A stretch of 64,000 nucleotides of DNA, from the NCBI RefSeq assembly GCF_022664455.2, contig NZ_JAKRKC020000003.1:868001-932000 (forward strand), written 5' to 3'. Numbering within the stretch: the stretch's first letter is position 1; every line of letters begins with the position of its first letter. This document shows positions 1-8,678 of the stretch, piece by piece. The position numbers and the translations under genes are program-made. Origin of the DNA: Actinomadura luzonensis (GTDB taxonomy: Bacteria > Actinomycetota > Actinomycetes > Streptosporangiales > Streptosporangiaceae). The notes under the pieces were generated by a model that worked only from the letters and a program-made list of their open reading frames with translations, made no database searches and had not been told where the DNA came from.

Positions 1-992
1 CCGAAGGCGAACAGGAACGCCCAGGCGTACATGATGAGCACCGACCTGCGGTGGGAGTGGCCGATGTCCATCAGCCGGTGGTGCAGGTGGCCGCGGTCGG
101 GCGCGAACGGCGACAGGCCGCGCGAGGTGCGCCGCACCACGGCCGTGATGAGGTCGACCAGCGGCAGGACCAGCACCGCCGCCGGCAGCAGCAACGGGAG
201 CAGCACCGGGACCTTGTTCATGCCCTCGATGATCCCGGGGTCGACCGGCGTCACGGTGACGATGGACGAGGCGAGCACGAGCCCGATGAGCATGGCCCCG
301 GTGTCGCCCATGAAGATCTTGGCCGGGTGGAAGTTGTGCGGCAGGAAGCCGAGGCAGGTGCCGATGAGGATCGCCGCGATGGCCGCCGTGGTGGTGATGC
401 GCCCGCCGCTGATGTTGACGGCCAGGAAGATGGAGTAGGCCCAGGTGGCCATGCCCGCGATGCAGACGATGCCGGCCGCCAGGCCGTCGAGGCCGTCGAC
501 GAAGTTGACCGCGTTGATGGTGACCACCACGACCATGATGGTGATCACCGTGCTGAGCGTGGGGTCGAGGCTGATGGAGCCGCCCCAGTTCTGTGGCAGC
601 GGGATGTAGAGCAGCCGCAGGTCGAAGAAGACCAGCACGCCCGCCGCCGCGACCTGGCCGCCGAGCTTGATGAAGGCGTCCATGCCCCACCAGTCGTCGA
701 GGAACCCGGTCAGCGTGATCAGGCCGCCCGCCACGATGAGCGCCGTGACCGCGTTGACGTCGGTCTCGGTCAGGGCCTTGCCCGTGTGCGTGAGCTGGCT
801 GGCCACCAGCAGCCCGGCCACCAGGCCCCCGTACATCGCCAGGCCGCCCAGGCGGGGGGTCGGCGTGGTGTGCACGTCGCGGTCGCGTACCTCGGGCATG
901 GCGCCGATGCGGATGGCGAAGCGGCGCACGAGCGGAACCAGCAGATAGGTCACCGCTGCCGCGATGAGCGCCATGAACAGGTATTCGCGCAC
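1..992 (-). CDS. wecA: Undecaprenyl-phosphate sugar-1-phosphate transferase (WecA/Rfe/TagO family), 3' end outside window
   Basis: Polytopic membrane enzyme that moves a sugar-1-phosphate (GlcNAc in the family) from its UDP form to decaprenyl or undecaprenyl phosphate, the first lipid-linked step in cell-wall polymer synthesis. The 330 visible residues start at a GTG (VREYLFMALI) and show alternating hydrophobic segments, the cytoplasmic acidic motif GFLDDWWGMD, the NFVDGLDGLAAG motif, the FMGDTG motif and the basic loop HLHHRLMDIGHSHR, all typical of the family. In mycobacteria rfe occupies the same place next to the ATP synthase operon. The ribosome site before the GTG is weak. The C-terminus runs off the left edge, so the exact substrate cannot be judged. 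Confidence 0.93.
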   Translation of the reverse strand, partial: MREYLFMALIAAAVTYLLVPLVRRFAIRIGAMPEVRDRDVHTTPTPRLGGLAMYGGLVAGLLVASQLTHTGKALTETDVNAVTALIVAGGLITLTGFLDDWWGMDAFIKLGGQVAAAGVLVFFDLRLLYIPLPQNWGGSISLDPTLSTVITIMVVVVTINAVNFVDGLDGLAAGIVCIAGMATWAYSIFLAVNISGGRITTTAAIAAILIGTCLGFLPHNFHPAKIFMGDTGAMLIGLVLASSIVTVTPVDPGIIEGMNKVPVLLPLLLPAAVLVLPLVDLITAVVRRTSRGLSPFAPDRGHLHHRLMDIGHSHRRSVLIMYAWAFLFAF

Positions 993-1049
993 GGACCTAG
1001 TTTCCCGGATGTCCCGGCCCGCTGTGACCGGAAAACGACACAGACCAGC

Positions 1050-2315
1050 TTAATATTCGCTGAGATATGGCGGATGGATGGCCAGAAGAGCCGAAACTCT
1101 TTCCCTGACCTTCCCCGCGACGCCAGGATCACGCACCGCCGCGGCCACCAGCGCGCCGATCTCCGCGACTTCCTGGGGCTCCATCCCCTGCGTGGTGACA
1201 CAGGGCGTGCCCACGCGGATGCCCGACGTCACCGCCGGGGGCTCCGGGTCGTACGGGATGACGTTGCGGTTGAGCGTGATGCCCGCCGCCGCGCACCGCC
1301 GCTCCGCCTCCGCCCCCGACACCCCCGTGCCGCGCAGGTCGACCAGCGCCAGATGGGTGTCGGTGCCGCCGGACACCGGCCGCATGCCCTCCGCCGCCAG
1401 CGCCCCCGCCAGCGCGCGGGCGTTGTCGATCACGCGGCGGGCGTACCCGGCGAACTCCGGCCGCAGCGCCTCGCCGAACGCCACCGCCTTGGCCGCCACC
1501 ACGTGCATCAGCGGCCCGCCCTGCACGAACGGGAACACCGCCCGGTCGATCCGCCCGGCCAGCTCGGCGGTGCACACGATCGCCCCGCCGCGCGGCCCGC
1601 GCAGCGCCTTGTGGGTGGTGAACGTGACCACGTCCGCGTACGGGACCGCCGACGGGATCGCGCCGCCCGCCATCAGCCCGATCGGGTGCGCCGCGTCGGC
1701 CAGCAGCCACGCCCCCACCTCGTCGGCGATGCCGCGGAAGACCGCGTAGTCGATCAGCCTCGGGTACGCGGTCGCGCCGCAGACGATGAGCTTGGGCCGG
1801 TGCCGCAGCGCCAGGTCCCGCACCTCGTCGAGGTCGATCAGCTCGGTGTCGCGCCGCACGCCGTACGGCACGACGTCGAACCACCGTCCCGAGAAGTTCA
1901 CCTTCGAGCCGTGCGTGAGATGGCCGCCGTGCGGCAGGGCCATGGCCAGCATCGTGTCGCCGGGCTGGAGCAGCGCGGCGTAGGCGGCCAGGTTCGCCGA
2001 GGCGCCCGAATGCGGCTGGACGTTGGCGTGCTCGGCGCCGAACAGCTCCCTGGCCCGCGCCACCGCCAGCCGCTCGGCGCGGTCCACCACCTCGCAGCCG
2101 CCGTAGTAGCGGCGGCCCGGGTAGCCCTCGGCGTACTTGTTGGTGAGGGCCGAGCCCAGGGCGGCCAGGACGGCGGGCGAGGCGAAGTTCTCGCTCGCGA
2201 TGAGCTGCACGCCGCCGCGCTCGCGGTCGAGCTCGTCGAGCAGCACCTGGGCCAGCTCCGGGTCCTGCCGCCTGAGCAGCCCGAAGTCCGGGCCGTAGTA
2301 GGGCTCTGTACCCAT
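1050..2315 (-). CDS. glyA: Serine hydroxymethyltransferase
   Basis: PLP enzyme that interconverts serine and glycine and loads one-carbon units on tetrahydrofolate in the cytosol. At 421 residues it has the usual family length. Visible marks are LIASENFASP (residues 38-47), NKYAEGYPGRRYYGG (59-73), the cofactor region LLADAAH (D207, H210) and TTHKALRGPRGG with the PLP lysine at about K236, and the late substrate-binding stretch TSGIRVGTP. The lysine motif reads FTTHKALRG where most bacterial GlyA proteins have TTTTHKTLRG, so it may be one of two SHMT paralogs in the genome. It lies just upstream of wecA in the same direction (58-nt gap) and could be cotranscribed. Confidence 0.95.
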   Translation of the reverse strand: MGTEPYYGPDFGLLRRQDPELAQVLLDELDRERGGVQLIASENFASPAVLAALGSALTNKYAEGYPGRRYYGGCEVVDRAERLAVARARELFGAEHANVQPHSGASANLAAYAALLQPGDTMLAMALPHGGHLTHGSKVNFSGRWFDVVPYGVRRDTELIDLDEVRDLALRHRPKLIVCGATAYPRLIDYAVFRGIADEVGAWLLADAAHPIGLMAGGAIPSAVPYADVVTFTTHKALRGPRGGAIVCTAELAGRIDRAVFPFVQGGPLMHVVAAKAVAFGEALRPEFAGYARRVIDNARALAGALAAEGMRPVSGGTDTHLALVDLRGTGVSGAEAERRCAAAGITLNRNVIPYDPEPPAVTSGIRVGTPCVTTQGMEPQEVAEIGALVAAAVRDPGVAGKVRERVSALLAIHPPYLSEY

Positions 2316-2363
2316 TTCCTCACTGTACGGCCCGGTGTCCGGTTCTCCCAGGGCGGCCCTCGG

Positions 2364-2741
2364 TCAGGGGAAGGCGTGCGGGGCGTTCGTCCTGGCCGGG
2401 ATCCAGCGGGGGGTGTCGTGGGCCTCGTCGCTGATCGCGGTCAGGACCGCGTGACGGTAGACCGCGAGCCGGGTGCGCCACTCGCGGATGTCCTCGACAT
2501 AGCGCTCGCCGACCGGGGCGTCCCACGTCTGCGGGCTGCGGGCCAGGTTGTAGGCCTTGTCGAGGGCCGTCCTCAGGATCTCCAGCTGAGGGACGGCGGT
2601 CTGCCAGGCGATGACGAGCCGCTGGTAGTCCGGGTTGAACTCCCAGGCGGTGGGCCGGTTGTCCAGAGGGCCGGCGGAGGTGGCCGGGGGGCGCTCGTCC
2701 ACGGCCTTGGGCTTGGGGGCCGGGGGGTCGACGTACATCAC
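2364..2741 (-). CDS. Small hypothetical protein paired with the collagen-like protein
   Basis: A 125-residue protein starting at a GTG followed by ATG; the start overlaps the stop codon of the large repeat protein at 2738-5464, so the two are translationally coupled. The first 30 residues are proline-rich. The rest looks helical, with WxxxVPQLEILRTALDKAY and YVEDIREWRTRLAVYRHAV segments, and there is no signal peptide or membrane segment. I do not recognise a family. Coupling suggests it acts with the upstream protein, perhaps as a partner or chaperone in a WXG-like secretion pair, but nothing in the sequence proves this. No cysteines or obvious catalytic motifs are present. Confidence 0.7.
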   Translation of the reverse strand: MMYVDPPAPKPKAVDERPPATSAGPLDNRPTAWEFNPDYQRLVIAWQTAVPQLEILRTALDKAYNLARSPQTWDAPVGERYVEDIREWRTRLAVYRHAVLTAISDEAHDTPRWIPARTNAPHAFP

Positions 2742-5464
2742 GAGGTCCTTTCCGGCGCGCCTCCGCCGCCACCTGGCCGATCGGGCCGATCGGGCCGATC
2801 GGGGCGGTCGGGGTGGTTCGGCTGGTCGGGCTGGTTCGGGTCGATCGTGCCCGGCGGGCCGTCGGGGCCGACGTCCTGCGGGGCCCAGGCGCCGGTGCCG
2901 TACTCGCCGGGCGGGACCTGGACGGAGGGCATGTCCTGGGGCTGGATGTCGCGGTGATGCTCGACCACGGTGCGGAGACCGTCCAGGTCGGGCGGCGTCA
3001 CCTCGACCGACACCACGTCACCGCCGGCCGTGGAACCCGCGACCAGCCGGATCCCCGAGCCACCGCCCGCACCGGCCTCCCGCCCGCTCCCCTGGCTGCT
3101 CCCCTGCCCGTCCCCGTACCCGGTCCCAGTCCCTTGCCCGGCCCCAGCCCCGGTCCCGCTCCCTTGCCCGTCCCCGTACCCGGTCCCAGTCCCTTGCCCG
3201 GCCCCAGCCCCGGTCCCGCTCCCTTGCCCGGTTCCGTGCCCATCCCCATACCCGCTCCCCTGCCCGGCCCCATGCCCGGCCCCATGCCCGGTCCCGGTTC
3301 CGCTCCCGGGTGCCGCGCCGTGACCGGAGCCCTGCGCCCCACCCTGATCCACGCCGGGTGTTGCGCCCTGGCCCGCGCCGGGTGTGGCGCCCTGGCCCGC
3401 ACCCGGTGTGGCGCTGTGGCCGCTGCCCGCTGCGGCGCCCTCGCCGCCGCTCGGTGCGGTGCCCGCCGCCCCGGGGTCGCCGTCGGCTGCCGGAGGCGTC
3501 GGCGGAATGACCACGCCCTGCCCCCCACCCGAAACCGACCCGTTCCCACCCGAAACCGACCCGTTTCCGCTTGCAGCCGAGCCGCCGTTGCCATAGGGCG
3601 CCGAGCCGCCGTTCCCGTCTGCAGCCGAGCCTCCGCTTCCGCCGGCAGCCGAGCCGCCGTTGCCGTGGGGCGCCGAGCCGCCGTTCCCGCCGGCGGCCGA
3701 GCCGTGGCCGCCTGCCGCTGAGTCGTCTCCGCCGTTTCCGTGCGGTGCCGCGTCCGCGTCGCCCGTCGCGCCGCCTGAAGCCCCGGCGTCACCGGTAGCA
3801 CCGCCCGTGCCGCCGGGCGTCTGGCTGGTGCCGCCCGTGGCCGAGCCGCCGTCGCCAGCGCCGGAGCCGCCGCCGTCCGTGGTCGCGCCGCCTCCGGGCG
3901 GGGTGGGGTCCGCACCGCCCGAGCCCGAGCCGATCCCTCCCGGCGTCGCGCCCGATCCGCCGGGAGCCGTCCCGGAACCGCCGGGCGACGTGTGCGAACC
4001 GTCAGGGGCCGCTCCGGAACCGCCGGGTGAGGTGTGCGAGCCGCCGGGCGTCCGGTCGGTGACGGAGTCGCAGCCGGTGGTGCCGCCCGCGTCGGCGGGC
4101 TTGTCGTCGATGGGCTGGAATCCCGCCGAGCCTGCGTTGGCGTCGCCGCCTCCGCTGCCGAGGCCGTGGGAGGACGAGGGCAGGCTGGGGGCGTTGTAGC
4201 CGTCCGAGGTGGAGGTGCCGACGCCGGAGGTGGCCGCCGTTCCGCCGCCGGCCCCGTCCGCGGGCGGGGTGGTGGAGGAGGACGGCGGGAGGGTGGTGTG
4301 GTGGGACCCGGCGGACGGGTCTCCTGGCGCGATGGAGCCGGCGGCCCCGTCGGGGCGGATGTCGCGTCCGGCCCATTCGCCCTTGCCGTACTCGCCTGCG
4401 GGGACCTGCACGTCCGGCATGTCCTGGGGCGGGATCTCGCGGTGGTGGCCGACCACCGTGCCGAGGGCGTCGGAGCTGGGCGGGTTGGTGTTGGCGGAGA
4501 CGACGTCGCTGCCGTCGCCGGCCCAGGCGCTCACGTCCGTGCCCGGGGCGGCTGCGGTGGCGTCGGCGGGCACTTTGGGCATTTCGGCGGGTTGGATCTG
4601 GTCGGCGTTCCTGAGCATGTTCTCGACTTGCTCGGCTGTGGGTGGGTTCAGCGGGATTTGGAGGACTTTGACGCCGTCGACTTCTACGACGTGGGGTTTT
4701 GTGGCGGCTGTGTCGTCGGGGTGGTCCTTGGCGGGTGTGTCGATCGTCCCGGTCCCGGTGCCGGTGCCGGTGCCGGTGTCCTTGCCCGTCCCCGTGTCCT
4801 TCGCCCCGTTGCCGTCACACGCCTTCCCGTCGGAGCCGGTCTTGCCGTCAGCGTCGGCCTTGCCATCCGAGCCCGTCTTGCCATCGGAGCCCGTCTTGCC
4901 GTCCGAGCCGGTCTTGCCGTCAGCGTCGGCCTTGCCATCCGAGCCCGTCCTGCCGTCCGAGCCAGTCTTGCCGTCAGCGTCGGCCTTGCCATCCGAGCCG
5001 GTCTTGCCGTCGGAGCCGGTCTTGCCGTCCGAGCCCGTCTTGCCATCGGAGCCCGTCTTGCCGTCGGCGCCGGTCTTGCCGTCCGAGCCCGTCTTGCCGT
5101 CGGTGTCGTGCTTTTTGGGGGTTTCCTGGGTTGGTTGGTCGCCGCCGCGTACGTCCTTGGGGGGATCGTCCGTCTTGGGCCGGTCGCCGGACGACGGTGG
5201 GGTGTCGCCGGGGCCGGTGCCGGATTTTCGGGGCTGCTCCGCCCGTTTCTCCAGCACCGCCAGCCGCCCGTTGACGTCCTTGACCATGGTGTCGACGGCG
5301 TCGGCGATCTGGGCGGGGCGGTGCGTGGCCTGGGCGGAGACCCCGGCCCGGCTCAGGGCGGCGCGAATCCGGTCCTCGACCGTGCGCAGCTGCGTCGCCG
5401 CGTGCTTCACCTCGCTCAGCAGCTCGCGCACGAGCTTGGGATCCATGCCGTCGTACTTGCCCAT
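2738..5464 (-). CDS. Large low-complexity protein: helical N-terminus, collagen-like Gly-X-Y repeats, duplicated C-terminal module
   Basis: A 908-residue protein with clear layers. Residues 1-75 are helical and reminiscent of WXG100-type type VII substrates (LVRELLSEVKHAATQLRTVE), without a signal peptide. Residues about 122-217 are Gly-X-Y triplets built from the hexapeptide GKTGSD, broken only by DAD triplets. A roughly 65-residue module occurs twice, near 320-385 and 815-885 (HHREIPPQDMPDVQVP against HHRDIQPQDMPSVQVP, each followed by GEYG and then a W within a few residues). Between the copies lie about 430 residues of Gly/Ser/Ala/Thr-rich repeats such as GNGGSA and GSGTGAGAGQGTG. The start ATG follows a GGGAG-like site. 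It is probably an extracellular or sheath-like structural protein exported by a type VII route; that is inference. Repeats make the region prone to assembly error. Confidence 0.8.
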   Translation of the reverse strand: MGKYDGMDPKLVRELLSEVKHAATQLRTVEDRIRAALSRAGVSAQATHRPAQIADAVDTMVKDVNGRLAVLEKRAEQPRKSGTGPGDTPPSSGDRPKTDDPPKDVRGGDQPTQETPKKHDTDGKTGSDGKTGADGKTGSDGKTGSDGKTGSDGKTGSDGKADADGKTGSDGRTGSDGKADADGKTGSDGKTGSDGKTGSDGKADADGKTGSDGKACDGNGAKDTGTGKDTGTGTGTGTGTIDTPAKDHPDDTAATKPHVVEVDGVKVLQIPLNPPTAEQVENMLRNADQIQPAEMPKVPADATAAAPGTDVSAWAGDGSDVVSANTNPPSSDALGTVVGHHREIPPQDMPDVQVPAGEYGKGEWAGRDIRPDGAAGSIAPGDPSAGSHHTTLPPSSSTTPPADGAGGGTAATSGVGTSTSDGYNAPSLPSSSHGLGSGGGDANAGSAGFQPIDDKPADAGGTTGCDSVTDRTPGGSHTSPGGSGAAPDGSHTSPGGSGTAPGGSGATPGGIGSGSGGADPTPPGGGATTDGGGSGAGDGGSATGGTSQTPGGTGGATGDAGASGGATGDADAAPHGNGGDDSAAGGHGSAAGGNGGSAPHGNGGSAAGGSGGSAADGNGGSAPYGNGGSAASGNGSVSGGNGSVSGGGQGVVIPPTPPAADGDPGAAGTAPSGGEGAAAGSGHSATPGAGQGATPGAGQGATPGVDQGGAQGSGHGAAPGSGTGTGHGAGHGAGQGSGYGDGHGTGQGSGTGAGAGQGTGTGYGDGQGSGTGAGAGQGTGTGYGDGQGSSQGSGREAGAGGGSGIRLVAGSTAGGDVVSVEVTPPDLDGLRTVVEHHRDIQPQDMPSVQVPPGEYGTGAWAPQDVGPDGPPGTIDPNQPDQPNHPDRPDRPDRPDRPGGGGGAPERTS
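4815..5110 (-). repeat. 18-bp tandem repeats coding the collagen-like segment
   Basis: About 16 near-identical 18-bp units, each coding a GKTGSD-type hexapeptide, run through the front third of the large repeat protein. Units differ mostly at third positions and by a few GKADAD variants. The array stays in frame, which fits expansion by slippage or recombination under selection for the Gly-X-Y pattern. Copy number may vary between strains. Confidence 0.85.
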
Positions 5465-5584
5465 GGGCCACTCCCCGACGTCTCGCCGCAGCTACGGGCC
5501 TCACCGTAAGCACGGCCGGAGCGCGTTCGCAGCCGGGATAAGCAGACGGTATACGTCGCGCGCCAGGTCAACTCGTCCGGCGGG

Positions 5585-6232
5585 TCAGTCGTCCGTGGCG
5601 ACGTAGCCGATGATGCCGCGCAGCTTCTCGACCGGGATGGCTCCGCGCCGCAGCAGCCTGGGCACGGCGGTGGTGAGGTCGAGGATGGTGGAGGGCGTGC
5701 TGTCGGTGGTCCTGCCGCCGTCGAGGTAGACCGCGACCGAGTCGCCGAGCTGCTCCTCGGCGTCCTCCGCCGTGATGGCGGCGGGCGCGCCGGAGCGGTT
5801 GGCGCTGGAGACGGCCATCGGGCCGGTCTCCTTGAGCAGGTCGAGCGCCACCGGGTGGAGCGGCATGCGGACGGCCACCGTGCCCTTGGTCTCCCCCAGG
5901 TCCCAGGAAAGGGCCCTGTTGGCCTTGCAGACGATCGTGAGCGGCCCCGGCCAGAACGCGTCGATGAGATCCTGCCCGTACGGCCCCATGTCGTCCACGA
6001 GCGCCGTGGCGGCCCGTACGGTGCCGACGAGCACCGGCGGCGGCGTTTCGCGCCCGCGCCCCTTGGCCTCCAGCAGCGCGGTCACCGCGGCCGGGGTGAA
6101 GGCGTCGGCGCCGATGCCGTAGACCGTGTCGGTCGGGAGCACCACCAGCTCGCCCCGTCGCACGGCCGCGGCGGCCTCCGTCAGCCCTTCGGCCTTCCGC
6201 TCCGGGTCTGAGCAGTCAAAGCGTCGTCCCAC
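5585..6232 (-). CDS. tsaC: L-threonylcarbamoyladenylate synthase (TsaC/Sua5/YwlC)
   Basis: Makes threonylcarbamoyl-AMP from threonine, bicarbonate and ATP, the first step of tRNA t6A37 modification. The 215-residue product is a short TsaC2-type protein with GELVVLPTDTVYGIGADAF, the FWPGPLTIV motif, TVAVRMP and AVSSANRSGAPA, all diagnostic of the YrdC fold. I chose the GTG at 6232 (VGRRFDCSD): it has a GAGGAG ribosome site about 7 nt before it and follows the prmC stop by 20 nt. The open frame continues farther upstream but there only mirrors prmC. The order prfA-prmC-tsaC is conserved in actinobacteria, so it is very likely one translation-related operon. Confidence 0.93.
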   Translation of the reverse strand: MGRRFDCSDPERKAEGLTEAAAAVRRGELVVLPTDTVYGIGADAFTPAAVTALLEAKGRGRETPPPVLVGTVRAATALVDDMGPYGQDLIDAFWPGPLTIVCKANRALSWDLGETKGTVAVRMPLHPVALDLLKETGPMAVSSANRSGAPAAITAEDAEEQLGDSVAVYLDGGRTTDSTPSTILDLTTAVPRLLRRGAIPVEKLRGIIGYVATDD

Positions 6233-6252
6233 GGCGTACTCCTCGTGCGGGC

Positions 6253-7107
6253 TCAGTCCTGGCCGAGTTTGGCCGTGACGAAGCGGTCTCTTCTGGTGAG
6301 GTCCTGACGCAGGCGTACGTCGCGCCAGCCGTTGTCCTCGGTGAAGGTCAGGTAGACGGCCCTGCCCTGCTGGTCGGCGTGCTCGACGGCGACCAGGCCG
6401 CCGGGACGCAGCAGCCGCCGGGCGGTGCGCTCGACCGCGCGGACCTCGTCGAGCCCGTCCTCGCCGGAGCCGTACAGCGCGCGCGAGGGGTCGTAGTCGC
6501 GCACCTCGGGGTCGCGCGGGATCGCCCCGGGCGGGATGTAGGGCGGGTTGGAGATGACGAGGTCGACCTTGCCGTTGAGCTCGGGCAGCGCCTCGGCGAG
6601 GTCTTCGGGGTGCAGGTGGGTGCGCCCCTGGCCGTGCTCGGAGATGTTGCGCTTGGCCCACGTGTACGCCGCCGGGTCGACCTCCACGGCGTGCACCTCG
6701 GCCAGCGCCACCTCCTGCGCGATCGACAGCGCGATGGCCCCCGACCCGGTGCCGAGGTCGACCACGAGCGGGGCGTTGACGTCCATCTCGCGCAGCCGCT
6801 CGATGGCCCAGCCGGTCATGACCTCGGTCTCGGGGCGCGGCACGAACACGCCGGGCCCGACCGCGAGCTCCAGGTAGCGGAAGTAGGCGTGCCCGGTGAT
6901 GTGCTGCAACGGCTCGCGGGCCTCGCGCCGCGCGACGCCCTCCCAGAACAGCGCGTCGAAGTCGGCGTCCTTGACGGTGTGGAGCTCGCTCCTGCGCACG
7001 CCGTGGACGAACGCGGCGATCTCCTCCGCGTCGGTGCGCGGTGAGGGCACGCCGGCCTCGGCCAACCGGGCGGTGGCGAGGGCGATCTCGTCCAGCAGCA
7101 GACTCAT
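6253..7107 (-). CDS. prmC: Peptide chain release factor N5-glutamine methyltransferase
   Basis: SAM-dependent enzyme that methylates the glutamine of the GGQ motif in release factors 1 and 2. The 284 residues contain a helical N-terminal substrate domain with the PLQHITGHAYF segment, the SAM-binding VVDLGTGSGAIAL (116-128) and the catalytic SNPPYIPPG (186-194), where NPPY binds the target glutamine. The ATG overlaps the prfA stop by 4 nt (ATGA), so the enzyme is translationally coupled to its own substrate. Confidence 0.96.
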   Translation of the reverse strand: MSLLLDEIALATARLAEAGVPSPRTDAEEIAAFVHGVRRSELHTVKDADFDALFWEGVARREAREPLQHITGHAYFRYLELAVGPGVFVPRPETEVMTGWAIERLREMDVNAPLVVDLGTGSGAIALSIAQEVALAEVHAVEVDPAAYTWAKRNISEHGQGRTHLHPEDLAEALPELNGKVDLVISNPPYIPPGAIPRDPEVRDYDPSRALYGSGEDGLDEVRAVERTARRLLRPGGLVAVEHADQQGRAVYLTFTEDNGWRDVRLRQDLTRRDRFVTAKLGQD

Positions 7108-8156
7108 GAGTGTTGTGCGAGCTTCTCCGCCATCTCGGCGTCGATGAGGGCCTGGGTGACGGCGTTGAGCTCGCCGTCGAGAACCTGGTCGAGGTTATAC
7201 GCCTTGAAGCCGACGCGGTGGTCGGAGATGCGGTTTTCCGGGAAATTGTAGGTGCGGATGCGCTCGGAGCGGTCGACCGTGCGCACCTGGGACTTGCGTT
7301 CGGCCTGCGCCGCGGCCTCGGCCTCCTCCTGGGCGATGGCCAGCAGCCGGGCGCGCAGGATGCGCATCGCCGACTCCTTGTTCTGGAGCTGACTCTTCTC
7401 GTTCTGGCAGGAGACCACCACGCCGGTGGGCAGGTGGGTGATGCGGACCGCTGAGTCGGTGGTGTTGACGCTCTGGCCGCCGGGGCCGCTGGAGCGGTAG
7501 ACGTCGATGCGCAGGTCGTTGGGGTCGATCTGGACGTCGACCTCCTCCGCCTCCGGGTAGACGAGCACGCCGGCGGCGCTGGTGTGGATGCGGCCCTGCG
7601 ACTCGGTGACGGGCACCCGCTGCACGCGGTGGACGCCGCCCTCGAACTTGAGCCTGGACCACACGCCCTCGTCGCCCTTGGCCTTGATGGCGACCGTGAC
7701 GTCCTTGTAGCCGCCGAGGTCGGACGGCTGGGAGTCGATGACCTCGGTCTTCCAGCCGACCCGCTCGGCGTAGCGGAGGTACATCCGCAGCAGGTCGCCG
7801 GCGAACAGCGCGGACTCCTCGCCGCCCTCGCCCGCCTTGATCTCCATGATGATGTCCTTGTCATCATTGGGATCGCGCGGGATCAGCAGGTGCTTGAGCC
7901 GCTCCTCCAGCGGGCCGATGCGGCCTTCGAGCTCGACGGCCTCGGCCGCGAACCCGTCGTCCTCGCCCGCCAGCTCCTTGGCGGCGGTGAGGTCCTGGCG
8001 GACCGACTCCAGCTCGCGGTAGGTGGTGACGATCGGCGTGAGCTGGGAGTAGCGGCGGCCCAGCGTGCGGGCCCTGCTCTGGTCGGCGTGCACGGCGGGG
8101 TCGGCGAGCTGCAGCTCCAGCTCGGAATACTCCTTGAGCAACTCGTCGAGGTTCAC
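7104..8156 (-). CDS. prfA: Peptide chain release factor 1
   Basis: Recognises UAA and UAG stop codons and triggers peptide release on the ribosome. The 350-residue protein has the RF1 tripeptide anticodon PVT (182-184; RF2 would have SPF) and the GGQ motif (226-228) in SSGPGGQSVNTTDSAVRI. The start is a GTG with an AAGGA site 5-6 nt upstream. It lies 103 nt after rpmE and is coupled to prmC. Nothing is missing compared with the family. Confidence 0.97.
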   Translation of the reverse strand: MNLDELLKEYSELELQLADPAVHADQSRARTLGRRYSQLTPIVTTYRELESVRQDLTAAKELAGEDDGFAAEAVELEGRIGPLEERLKHLLIPRDPNDDKDIIMEIKAGEGGEESALFAGDLLRMYLRYAERVGWKTEVIDSQPSDLGGYKDVTVAIKAKGDEGVWSRLKFEGGVHRVQRVPVTESQGRIHTSAAGVLVYPEAEEVDVQIDPNDLRIDVYRSSGPGGQSVNTTDSAVRITHLPTGVVVSCQNEKSQLQNKESAMRILRARLLAIAQEEAEAAAQAERKSQVRTVDRSERIRTYNFPENRISDHRVGFKAYNLDQVLDGELNAVTQALIDAEMAEKLAQHS

Positions 8157-8259
8157 CGTGGTCCTTCAGTGTGTGGGGTCGGCCAGGGGCGTCGCGATCT
8201 CGTACCGACAACGCCGACCCGGCGCACGCGGAGGTGCGGCCGGGCCGGCGTGTGGAGAG

Positions 8260-8478
8260 CTACTTGCCCGCGGCCTTCTTGCCGAAGCGCTTCTCGAAGC
8301 GCGCCACCCGGCCGCCCGTGTCGAGGATCTTCTGCTTGCCCGTGTAGAACGGGTGGCAGGCGGAGCACACGTCGGCGTGGATCACGCCGTTCTTGGCGGT
8401 GCTGCGGGTGGTGAAGGTGTTACCGCAGGAGCAGGAGACCTGCGTCACGTGGTAATCGGGGTGGATGTCGCGCTTCAT
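8260..8478 (-). CDS. rpmE: 50S ribosomal protein L31, zinc-binding (C+) form
   Basis: A 72-residue protein of the large ribosomal subunit. It starts MKRDIHPDYH and has cysteines at 16, 18, 38 and 41 (SCSCGNTF and VCSACHPFYTGKQK), the zinc-binding set of C+ L31. I chose the ATG at 8478, which follows an AAAGGA ribosome site; the frame upstream is only leader. In actinobacteria the C+ paralog is the form exchanged for a zinc-free L31 under zinc limitation, and rpmE is a known sigma-R target in Streptomyces coelicolor; a matching promoter lies upstream at 8573-8599. Confidence 0.97.
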   Translation of the reverse strand: MKRDIHPDYHVTQVSCSCGNTFTTRSTAKNGVIHADVCSACHPFYTGKQKILDTGGRVARFEKRFGKKAAGK

Positions 8479-8572
8479 CGCTGTCCTTTCGGGGTGCGGC
8501 CGCCGGGTCGCCTTCGAGCGTGGCGGGAACCGGAACCGCAAAATGGTCAGCTACCAGTGTGCCAGATCGTGC

Positions 8573-8599
8573 AACCATCCCAGGCCATCGCCCATTCCC
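8573..8599 (-). promoter_or_regulatory. Candidate sigma-R (SigR) promoter of rpmE
   Basis: On the minus strand the sequence reads GGGAAT (8599-8594), exactly 18 nt of spacer, then GTT (8575-8573), the consensus of thiol-stress sigma-R promoters. Transcription would begin near 8566, giving an 88-nt leader before rpmE. S. coelicolor rpmE belongs to the sigma-R regulon, so the position fits. The same 200-nt interval must also hold the promoter of the divergent secreted-protein gene at 8679. Confidence 0.75.
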
Positions 8600-8678
8600 G
8601 CGCATCCCCTCGGCAGGCCCGGGCTCGTCGCAATAGGCTCTTTCGCACCATCCCTCACTCCGGTAAGGATTCCCGTCG

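Noticed and set aside
51..2957. A 968-codon open frame on the plus strand across wecA and glyA
   Set aside because: It is antisense to two clear housekeeping genes; the translation is Arg/His/Asp-rich nonsense typical of GC-rich opposite strands.
4815..5110. Regular repeats that might be taken for a CRISPR array
   Set aside because: Contiguous 18-bp in-frame units without spacers; they code the collagen-like segment, and no cas genes are present.
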